Of a DNA stretch of 64,000 nt, positions 55,464-64,000 are shown piece after piece. Position numbers and translations under genes: made by a program. The first letter of the stretch is position 1. The number at the start of each line of letters is the position of its first letter. The notes under the pieces were generated by a model. It was given only the letters and a program-made list of their open reading frames with translations, was not told the DNA's origin and did no database searches. Source of the DNA: Owenia fusiformis (lineage: Eukaryota > Annelida > Polychaeta > Sabellida > Oweniidae); the NCBI GenBank assembly GCA_903813345.2, contig CAIIXF020000012.1, positions 27,356,684 through 27,420,683 of the forward strand. Direction: 5' to 3'.

Positions 55464-56535
55464 CGAGGGGTGATCAATAAGTAATGGACGCTTTTTTACA
55501 CATATACTTTTTATAAACCAATCCCTTTGATTTTCCTACCAGTGATACGTCATTCAATTATCTATCAATTCTGAAGATTTGAAGACAAAATATGTAATAC
55601 ATGTTGATATATCCTTATTTCCATGAAGGAGGTACAGGTACCCCGGGACCGACATTTACGTCACATATTCAGTTTTTAGCCAGTTTGGCAAATTTCAGTT
55701 AGATTTGACCTTTTTATATGCAACAAGTGTTGTGTTGTTTGAATTTTTTTGCTGACTGGTAACACATAACCAGAAAGTATTGTGACGTCAGAGTTTTGTA
55801 TGGAAGGGGTTTGCAGATCAGTTTGAGAAAGCATTGTGGAAGAAAGGGGTGGTGAGAGAAGGGAACACCCTACTCCACATGGACAATGCACCTGTCCACA
55901 TATCTCAAAATGTTCAGAAAACAATATCCCTGGACCTCAAAATTGAGCCATTGGCCAATGCACCATATTGTCCAGATCTGCTCACATGTGACTTATTTTT
56001 TCTATACTTCTTATTTCTATAGAGAAAGGACGCAGGTTTATTGACATTGGTGAAATAAAAGAACCTGTGCAACTGCATCTTGCTACCATGTCAGAGAATG
56101 GATTCAGCTTTGCCTCACAATCTTGAGTTACGAGGATGAGGAATTGTGTACATGTAGCACTTGATGGAACCTATGTGGAACGAATGTGGCATGAAAACCA
56201 CATAGTGATGATAAAATATTCAAAATCAACTATAGCTTAACAAAATGGGGAAATTCATGACCATAATGGTTTATTTTGTTCAGTCTGTATTCAACTGCAT
56301 TGCATGTTATACAAGCTAAAATAGCTTCAGAATGTTTTACGTCATGTCGGTCCCGGGGTACTTGCACATCCTTCACAGAATTAAAGATATATCAAAATAT
56401 TTTACATGTTTTGTTTTCAAATCTTCAGAGTTGATAGATAATTGAATGATGTGTCACCGATAAGAAAATCGAAGGGATTGGTCCATAAAAAGCATCTGTG
56501 TAAAAAAGCGTCCATTACTTATTGATCACCCCTCG
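55464..56535 (+). mobile_element. mariner-family transposon, internally deleted
   Basis: 1072 bp with TA at both flanks (55462-55463, 56536-56537). TIRs start CGAGGGGTGATCAATAAGTA and pair over about 130 bp with mismatches. It carries a transposase remnant at 55834-56022 and has lost the N-terminal DNA-binding part. Confidence 0.9.
55834..56022 (+). pseudogene. mariner transposase remnant
   Basis: 62 codons read LLHMDNAPVHISQNV (second catalytic Asp) and PYCPDLLTCDLFF (third catalytic Asp) of a mariner DDE transposase. The first Asp, the helix-turn-helix region and most of the C-terminus are gone. Confidence 0.8.
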
Positions 56536-56537
56536 TA

Positions 56538-57642
56538 TCAATCACAGTAAGATGATATGAGATCTAAAAAGAATTTGAGCAATAATACACGACATTATGT
56601 AATCAATGAACTATGTGTATACCATGCGTTTTAGACATCTCCCAGACGATATCAGTTCACATTATTTCAGCTGTTTACAACTATACAGCTCATGACGCAG
56701 AAAGAGAGTTCACTTTATAACATTAAACATGTTAGTAAGATACAATACCTAAAGAATGGTTGAGCCAAATAAGAAATACGACGATTTCCGGCAGGTTATC
56801 TCCTAATAACGATTCAATGTACCGGGTGGAACTTTGCTTGACTTGTCTTACCAATTGTTCAACCTATATAATTGAATTTCATTAACTTGTTATTGGATTT
56901 TATTACCTAGTTTGTATAGTTCAATGACAATTAGTATTATAACAAAGTGTCTAAATCTTTAAAAAAGAAACCCGAATATCCAAAACTACAATCAATTACT
57001 ACGAAATTGATATATAATATTAAAACATCTCCCTCATGGCATACCATTGAGGAACCATCATCACAATTCATACACATAGTAGCCGAGACAACACAAGTCC
57101 CAAGTCTGTATATTTACTCTCATTTCTTCACTTTTGAGTTAAGTCACCACATGTTTCGGCTACTATAATGTAATAACGGGTATAATACATTCATAGCGGA
57201 CAATGCATGTTGAAGAATAAGTAAAAGAGCTCTTGACATCAAAAATATAAGATATCGGTAGTTTATATTTATGTTCATAAGGCAAAAGGCCTCTAAAATG
57301 TATGTATAGAGCAATCAATGATCAACTGTAGAAGGATTGATTCATTCAGTGCATCCAATGCTAAAAATACAGTTTGAATAAGTATACTTTTGCTATAATG
57401 TTATAACGGATGCTGTTTATATACAGATCCTGTCGATCGTGTCGTTCGTATGTGATATGTGTTTGTAATTTATCCAACGAATGGAACCATTCCCATTCTA
57501 GAACCAGCTCAAAACCTGTAGAAATAAAACTAACCATTTTGAATCATGGACATGAAATGGAAGAAAGCAGACTTATAGATCTACTTAAAAATTGTACTCC
57601 TTAAACATTTATGTATAGCTTATACTTCATAATTGTAAGAAA
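56538..57642. other. 3' flank of locus C, nothing recognised
   Basis: AT-rich. Open frames at 56947-57168 and 57410-57604 (plus) have no recognisable content. No kinase or cytoplasmic exon for locus C was found here on the minus strand. Confidence 0.35.
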
Positions 57643-57761
57643 TTAATAAAAATTAAATAGATAATAGATAATAAAAAAACTTACTTGTATAAACGTTAAG
57701 ATAAAAATGATCATCGGCATCGATGAGGGCCTTCCTGCTTTACTTCCTATGGCCATTTGTG
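57643..57761 (-). CDS. Locus C exon: hydrophobic C-terminal segment
   Basis: After acceptor TTATTCAG at 57762 the frame reads MAIGSKAGRPSSMPMIIFIL and then TFIQ. It then meets a GTAAGT (donor, exon end 57685). If that donor is not used, the frame continues through a further hydrophobic run to TAA at 57645-57643. Read through, the protein ends in small residues plus about 25 hydrophobic residues with no basic cytoplasmic part, which resembles a GPI-anchor signal. Spliced, it would be part of a TM segment. Both fates fit the sequence. Confidence 0.55.
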
Positions 57762-57872
57762 CTGAATAAGAAAAAACATTTGGTTTTATAATGATTTGAT
57801 TGACCTATAAAAAATAGTTACACTTTTCCAAAAATCCATTGTGAAATATGTTATTTTGAAAATATAGATTAC

Positions 57873-58160
57873 CTGGATCGTCAGCTGGATCGTCAATTCT
57901 TATTTCACTGCATTTCCTATAGCCATTCAAGCTATTCTTTGCACAACATCTGTATACCCCAGCATCTTTTATTTGTTTTGTGTCACCCTTTTCTTCAGGA
58001 CTGAAACTTTCTCCACTCCTTCCTTTGAATTGCCATGTATACGATGGTTCAGGGTTTCCTTCTGATATTCCTCTCAGTATGGCGACATCTCCTCCTTTTA
58101 AGTTGTGATCTGTATCGATTTCTTCTCCATCAATATAGAGTGTAGGTTTCCGGGCGGGAT
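57873..58160 (-). CDS. Locus C exon: third Ig domain
   Basis: A 288-nt phase 1-1 exon without a Met-led frame. It reads YPARKPTLYIDGEEID at the start, then EGNPEPSYTWQFKGR and DAGVYRCCAKNSLNGY, a compact I-set/C2-type Ig domain with core Trp and F-strand Cys. Its B-strand Cys position reads GGDVAIL, so the usual disulfide partner is missing, while an extra Cys sits in RCC. Acceptor TTTTAG at 58161, donor GTAATC after 57873. Locus B has no equivalent. Confidence 0.82.
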
Positions 58161-58357
58161 CTAAAAGAAAACAGCAACGTACACTTTACAGACGAGTAAC
58201 AACAACGGGAAGGAAGGTGAAAATGAGAATGTAGCAGATGTAACACTCTTTGGTTTTTGACAAAATAAATACGCATAGAATGCCAGTTTATTAATGCGAT
58301 GTTATAATAGAAACAGAATATAATTGTGCTTGATTGATTAAACTATATAGGATTTAC

Positions 58358-58648
58358 ATTTTATGTTAAGCCGAGTTGAACAACGCTCTTGGATATTCAA
58401 TACACCAAAAGAACAGCTGAGTTCTTTCTGATCATCCAAACTAGATGCCGCCATTGTGATTGTAGATTTGAAGATTCCTTCTTTTGTCTCGTCCGCCTTT
58501 GCAGACTGCTGGAAACCATTTAGTGTCCATTTAATAGTAGGTTTCTGTGAATAATCTTTGTTACCGGCATATCTAACATACATCGTGTATGTTATGATCT
58601 CGTGTTCTTTGATTGTAGTTATTTCCTGCAGTAGACATGGTCCAGGCT
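58358..58648 (-). CDS. Locus C exon: C2-like Ig domain
   Basis: A 291-nt phase 1-1 exon of the cluster's C2-like type (YAGNKDYSQKPTIKWTLNG, DDQKELSC, CSTRLNIK), nearest to the locus A copy. Acceptor ATCTTCAG at 58649, donor GTAAAT after 58358. It joins the next exon as Lys-Tyr-Pro, a usual Ig-Ig border. Confidence 0.85.
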
Positions 58649-59146
58649 CTGAAGATATTGTACGCAGTTTAGTTTTATTAGAGTATTGGTATACGTATTA
58701 CGTATATGTATCAGATATACAGAGCGAATAAATCAGTCCACGCATACTATTTAACAATATGTTACAACCTCCTCGCATAGAGAACAGACAACAACAACAG
58801 AAAGGTTTATTCAAATGAGCATGATTCCCAAATCGAAGATTATTTGAATATGTACTTATACTGAGGTTAATGCATGAGCGTCTTTTACAAATAATATTCC
58901 CCGGAGCCCTAAAATTTAACATTCAATTTATAGAATTCCCTAAAAAAGAATGTATAACATCAAATAAATACCCGGAAATGAGATAAACTGCGGTCAATAA
59001 CCTAAAGGTAATACTGGGAGAACTTACGAGTCTTGTGTCGGTTTGGATCAATCAGGAAGTGAGGAATAAGGCAATGATACGATATTTTATGATTTTTTTA
59101 ATTTTTATTTCCTGACATTAAATAATACAATAATTCTTAATCTTAC

Positions 59147-59488
59147 CAAGTACTATTAACTGAGGATCAAATCCACCTATTGGTTTACCCGTCCGTACAT
59201 TATTGCACGTGTACTTCCCAGCATCATCAAGATCAACATTTTGTATAAGTAAGTTATACGGCTTAGCAGTACTTATAGAAAACTTGTTAGGTATATCCCG
59301 CACAGTGATTCTATCATTATACGACAATGGCTTCCCCCATCCTGTTCTGTTAGAGTTAGCTACCCATTGTACAATATGATTAGGCTTCGATTTAGCACGG
59401 TGAATATGGCACGTCAACTCTGCACTTTGACCTGCAAGTACAGCTCGGTCCTTAGGAGGTGTTTCGACCACTATATATCGATTCTCAG
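59147..59488 (-). CDS. Locus C exon: V-like Ig domain
   Basis: A 342-nt phase 1-1 exon, clearly the closest relative of the locus A V-like exon (SKPNHIVQWVA, GKPIGG, DPQLIVL shared). Both Cys and the core Trp are present. Acceptor TTTTACAG at 59489, donor GTAAGA after 59147. No signal-peptide exon was found between here and the window end; a Met-led phase-1 segment near 61270-61310 is too weak to call. Confidence 0.85.
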
Positions 59489-59589
59489 CTGTAAAATAAA
59501 GTTAAATAATGTGTGTTAATGCATTGTGTCATTATGACGTGGTTTAAGTTGTCTTTTGTACCATTTCTTGCAGTAATCGATTGTGATCA

Positions 59590-59913
59590 GATGCGTTTGG
59601 AAAGATCATCCAAAGTTATGTTAACTCACCAACTTTCAAGTATTTTTGATGAAAATCATCTATATTTTTATCATGTTCTTTATAGTTACTGTGCCCTCCT
59701 CAAAGCAGCTTTCATTGCGTCAAAATGAGAAGGATATGACCTCAGAAATACGTCAAAAAGTTGATATTTTCGCATTCAACTTGAAACAAAAAGGTTTTCA
59801 CCATTTTTCTATGCACCTCTACTTTGGAAGACCTTTCCAATGATATATCACACTTGGTACCATATAACTTGGTCTTGGCTGTAGAGGGGGGATAGGACTT
59901 ATTTGACACCCTG
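59590..59913 (-). mobile_element. Truncated copy of the GTGTCAAATAAGTCC MITE
   Basis: It matches the right half of the element at 60320-60933 in the same orientation. Only the right terminus (GACTTATTTGACACCCTG followed by TA) is kept. Confidence 0.75.
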
Positions 59914-60319
59914 TATAGTATCTTTTTTACAAGCATATATGCAATTTCAGGATCATAAGCAACGTCATTCCTGGGATAGATTGACTTGAGATTTGAACAA
60001 ATGGGCCCATGGTCCATATGACGTCATTAAATTGAATTGATTGTGTGAATGCCTTGGTAGGCTGAAATGGTTCGGTCAATCTTTGTTCTTTCAGCTGTTA
60101 GTCAGGTTCTGTTATAACTAATTTAAATTCAATCTAAATATAAAGTGCTAAATATTTAGTCTTCTATTTTAGTAATGCATTATTTTTGTAGCATTATGCC
60201 TAGTCCATAAGTAAATGTCTGAACCACCCCACCTTGAGCCTTTTCATAACTACAGCTACCCTCGGCACATTCTACCTTCCCTTCTAATTCCACCCATTGC
60301 AGTCATTATATGCAATATA

Positions 60320-60933
60320 CAGGGTGTCAAATAAGTCCCGTCCCCCCCCCCCTCTACAACCTAAACCAAGATATATGGTACCAAGTGTGATATATCATCA
60401 GAAAGGTCTTCCAAAGTTACGTTGATTGGCATATATCTGACATATGTCAATCGGTCTCACAAATTTTTACATTGTATCAATTGAGGTGACCATGAGCCTG
60501 AAACATGGCAATTTAGCGTTTTTGGAAGGATTTTAAGAATCGGGTATAAGAAAAGGCAAAGGACCTAAAGATGACTACATTTGTATATGACAATGAATTT
60601 AACCAATTTCTGGATAGGGTTAGATGTGTAGAAAATGGAGGTGCTTGGAAAAATGGTGACAGATTTTTTGTGACAAGTGGAATGCGAAAAAATCAACTTT
60701 TTGACGTATTTCTGAGGTCATATCCTTCTCATTTTGACGCAATAAAAGCTGCTTAAGGAGGGTACACTTACTATGAAGGACATCATTTAAATATTGGTGA
60801 ATTTCTTCCAAAATACTTGAGAGTTGGCGAGTTAACATAACTTTGGAGGATCGTTCCAATGGTATATCACACTAGGTACCATCTATTAAGGTTTTTGCAG
60901 TAGCAGGGGGGACGGGACTTATTTGACACCCTG
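60320..60933. mobile_element. Mariner-type MITE
   Basis: 614 bp, TA at 60318-60319 and 60934-60935. TIRs CAGGGTGTCAAATAAGTCCC and complement, followed by a C- or G-run. The small open frame inside (60571-60756) is not a recognisable transposase. Confidence 0.88.
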
Positions 60934-60935
60934 TA

Positions 60936-62099
60936 TATTAATGCATGGATATATATAACTTGAAGACTATATTTACAGTCATTCTTTCGCATGATTAAAG
61001 AAAATAAGATGGGAAATATTGATATAAGATTCACTTTTGCCATGAAAACAAAGCTAGATATTGTTTAAACTTAAGTTGACAATTTATGTAAGTAAAGTTT
61101 TGATTAGTAAATATATATTGTTCTTTATATATTTACTAGTTTTGTTTTTACAAAATGATATGGACCATTACTGTACGTCATCGCCTTGGTTACTATAGCA
61201 ACCATATAATGTTAAGTAGAAGACGTATATACATGAAACGTTGATAGTATAAGGGAATAAGATGGGGGAACATACCTACCAAGTATGAACAAGATTGGGA
61301 TATTAATGTCATAATTTGATATATTTGTGCAAAGCTTTTTGAACAACCCTTGTCAACAGACACATTTCAAATATTTTCTTTGTTTTTTAATTTCTATCTG
61401 GATATCATCATATGGATTGTTTTGAAATTTCAAAATGGCTTAGAATCTGAAACGGGAGTTGAATTTCAATTCTTATTTTCCTTACTTTTCTAAAAAATCT
61501 TAAACGTTTGTCCATTGACCATTATAAAAGTCGACCCCATTTCTCACCAACTGGATACTATACCTACGTTGACCATATATTACTATTGAATAGATACTTT
61601 AGTTGTTGAGAAAACGTGACCAGTAAAATAAGAACGACAAATCAAAGAAATAAAATATATAGAAAAGAGGCAAAAACAATAGCATCCAGATATTCATCTG
61701 GAATCGAATTATGTTCTAAAGCTAAAGTTCTAATGAAACCATTTTGCTCAATTTAGGTTATATCTATGCTACTTGACTTTATAAAGTCCATTCTTAACGA
61801 TGGTAATTCACAAGAACATCAAATGTTCATTTAACCATGTAATCGGGATATAAAGTCAGCACGCATCTGCTTTCGCGGCAAAACTGAATTAAATTTTAGA
61901 GCAGCTTTCTCAGGTCACGTTGTGCGTTGTCAAATATCAACCCAAGAGCTCACCAGTTGACCGCTAAGTACGATTGACAATTGAAATAAAATCCTGGTCA
62001 CAAAATGGGTAATTCATTTTCATTCAGATTCTGTCAACTGTTGCACAATTTGAGATTGTTTTATCAATTTCAAAGGGTACCACTTGCAGCTGAGTGAGT
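60936..62099. other. Intergenic, nothing recognised
   Basis: AT-rich, upstream of locus C on the minus strand. No gene, repeat or promoter identified. Confidence 0.35.
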
Positions 62100-62107
62100 G
62101 TTCAAAT

Positions 62108-62698
62108 TAGTGGTGTCAATTAACCGCTTGAGCATTAACCGGTTAACCGGCCGGGGGTTTTTACCGGTTAAAGTCGGTTAACCGGCGGGAAATTTGAACT
62201 TATAATTTCAAATGAAATCTTTCATCTTCGATCTTGAAAGTTGAAAAAATTGGAAAAATGATATATCGGCGTTTATTTTTTTACGTTCGTCAAGCTTTAC
62301 GCTATTCTATGTAAGTAAGCGCGGGAAAGCAATGTGGCAGGGATTAAAGTTGCTGATTGGATGTTTGTAAGGAATTATCGGACCTATCACATGTATGAGT
62401 AGCTCACATGAAACTGACGCTTGAAAAACAAACAGATTAAAATGCAAAGTAAGCGCGGGAAAGCAATGTGGCAGGGATTAAAGTTGCTGCTTGGATGTTT
62501 GTAAGGAGTTATGGGACTTATGACATGTATGAGTAGCTTACGTGAAACTGACACCATAAAACCAAACGGATTAGCATGCAAAATAAGCGCGGGAAATAAC
62601 AGAATAATACACGGTCAACAAACCGCCCATAAAAACTCAGACCGGTCAAGGCATTATCGGCGGTTAACCGGTAAACCGGTTAATACTTGACACCTCTA
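62108..62698. mobile_element. hAT-like non-autonomous transposon
   Basis: 591 bp. A perfect 8-bp target duplication GTTCAAAT flanks it (62100-62107, 62699-62706). Ends are TAGTGGTGTCAA and the complement of TAGAGGTGTCAA, then several 'ccggttaacc' subterminal repeats on both sides, as expected for hAT transposase binding. Inside is a direct repeat of about 133 bp (starting TAAGCGCGGGAAAGCAATG at about 62317 and 62450). No transposase. Confidence 0.9.
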
Positions 62699-62706
62699 GT
62701 TCAAAT

Positions 62707-63200
62707 AGGATAGTTTCTAAATAGCAGAAAAAGCAATGGAATCTAGTGCTGCCATCTTTTATCCAGCTTTTAATTTGGGCTAGAGTTCCATTCCCTTAAA
62801 TGCTAAAATCTTGGAAAAGTGGCTTAATTTCATTTTTGAAATCAAATGAAGCCTTCTTATATTTGAAATGCATGCGAGTTAAACCTTTGTATATGTGTTA
62901 CTTTGGTTCAGCCTCCGTAGTACTTTGCGGCAACTCTTAAAAGTGGCGCCAAAATAACTTATTGGTCACGGTAGGCAAAACTGTCACGGTCACATGGCTT
63001 CAAAAAGTCCGCGAAAATAGCAATTTAGTGGTTGGCAGTTCTATCTTAATGATAGTGGAATATTGACTGCTATGTTATTTAAATAACAAAAGAGCTGGAA
63101 TTGGTCGAGTCGACGGGACGCAACTCATATCTATTCAAAGTTACTATAGTTGAGGTTATGACAACTTCCATAAACCACATGAAGATCCAGGGTAACCGGA
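62707..63200. other. Intergenic, nothing recognised
   Basis: AT-rich; no feature seen. Confidence 0.4.
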
Positions 63201-63373
63201 CACCTCATCCCCTAAACAACTCATCCCTGGACAACTCATCCCCTAGACAACTTATCCCCTAGACAACTCATCCCCTGGACAACTCATCCCCTAGGCAACT
63301 CATCCCCTGGACAACTTATCCCCTAGACAACTCATCCCCTGGACAATTCATTCCCTGGACAACTCATCCTTTG
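63201..63373. repeat. 16-bp minisatellite
   Basis: About ten copies of ACAACTCATCCCCTRG with a few substitutions, which degrade at both ends. Confidence 0.92.
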
Positions 63374-63514
63374 GCATGTTTGAGTAATTAATGTAATATT
63401 ATTAATTCATATATTATTCAAATGATTTTTAAATGTATTGGTTAATTATTAAGTTTCAAAATCATATATTACATGAACACTGGTACTCCACTTGATTATG
63501 TTGTAAACAGATTG

Positions 63515-63795
63515 TTTCGGTAACAAAATGTCAGAGCCTCGGGTACGATTTTTGTATTTTCCTTATTTCTCCAGTAGTAGGCAGAATATCATATGTCTAA
63601 GAAAATGTACACGTGTACGTGCGAACAAATAGTTCAGAAGACAACAAGATCCTCGATTTAATACCCCACTTTTGTTACGTAAACAGAACTTCAAAAATTG
63701 GTTAAGATCTGCACTTCTCTTTCCATTTACATAACAATAGTGAGGTATTAAAGCTACGATTATGTTGTATTCTGAGTACAAGTGAACAAAGACTT
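63515..63795. mobile_element. Degenerate copy of the 1-kb foldback element
   Basis: It shares CGAACAAATAGTTCAGAAGA, GTTAAGATCTGCACTT and the outer GGTAACAAAATGTC region with 964-1320. The pairing of its arms is more decayed. Confidence 0.6.
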
Positions 63796-63870
63796 TCTTG
63801 AGGGGAAATTCCGGGGGGAAATCTGGAACCATGGTACTAATAAACTGGAGGAATACAGTATGATGTCTAC

Positions 63871-64000
63871 ACAAAGCTGTTTGACAGTATGGTTGCTTCA
63901 GTGCTACTATATGGAGTAGGTGTTTGGGGCACCAAACCATATGGTCTAATTAACACTATTCTAAACAGAGTCTGTCGTTTCTTCCTAGGAGTTAAAACAA
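63871..64000 (+). mobile_element. LINE reverse transcriptase fragment, cut by window end
   Basis: An open plus frame to the last base reads TKLFDSMVASVLLYGVGVWG and later NRVCRFFLGVKT. This is the region just C-terminal to the RT core of many non-LTR retrotransposons (LYG.EVWG...FLR.LLGVK type). It continues beyond the window. Confidence 0.65.

Noticed and set aside
61270-61312. Possible signal exon for locus C
   Set aside because: It is only about a dozen codons with a weak hydrophobic core. Several similar chance candidates would be expected in this AT-rich flank.

Overview
This is animal nuclear DNA: AT-rich, gene-poor, full of repeats, with coding sequence in short exons joined by spliceosomal introns. 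The exons encode immunoglobulin (Ig) domains and a receptor tyrosine kinase. The many mariner/Tc1, hAT, Ty3/Gypsy, LINE and satellite sequences suit a marine invertebrate, perhaps a deuterostome. That placement is inference, since nothing here fixes the species.

The host genes form a minus-strand cluster of related Ig-receptor loci. Locus B (40688 down to 21066) is an Ig-domain receptor tyrosine kinase that I could assemble exon by exon. It has a signal peptide, two V-like/C2-like Ig pairs, a Ser/Thr-rich stalk, a transmembrane segment, a complete kinase domain, and a tail with YMNM and YVNI motifs. All 15 exons join in frame (2472 nt, 823 codons plus stop) once one insertion is set aside: an 875-bp TA-flanked MITE sits inside the first Ig exon. 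Locus A (13893 to below 8657) has a signal-peptide exon, a V-like and a C2-like exon, then runs into a satellite array. Locus C (59488 to about 57643) has V-like, C2-like and a third Ig exon, plus a hydrophobic C-terminal exon. Every Ig exon in the three loci has phase 1-1 borders. A and C resemble each other more than either resembles B, which lies between them.

The rest is repetitive. At 5.26-8.27 kb there is a 190-bp satellite with alternating A/B units. At 51.74-54.98 kb there is an AT-rich satellite of about 114 bp. A young Ty3/Gypsy element of the Mag type (44796-48831) has a tRNA-Ser primer site and near-identical LTRs, but an in-frame stop and no integrase; it is nested in an older inverted-repeat element. 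There are two internally deleted mariners (14937-16419, 55464-56535), several TA-flanked MITEs, a 2.66-kb inverted-repeat transposon with a 5-bp TSD (17444-20103), a hAT-like element with a perfect 8-bp TSD (62108-62698), two LINE fragments (10046-11267 and 63871-end), and three long palindromes with GC-rich loops. The largest intron of locus B (29416 to 21705) is bounded, close to both splice sites, by a 320-bp inverted repeat. I saw no tRNA, rRNA or CRISPR array.
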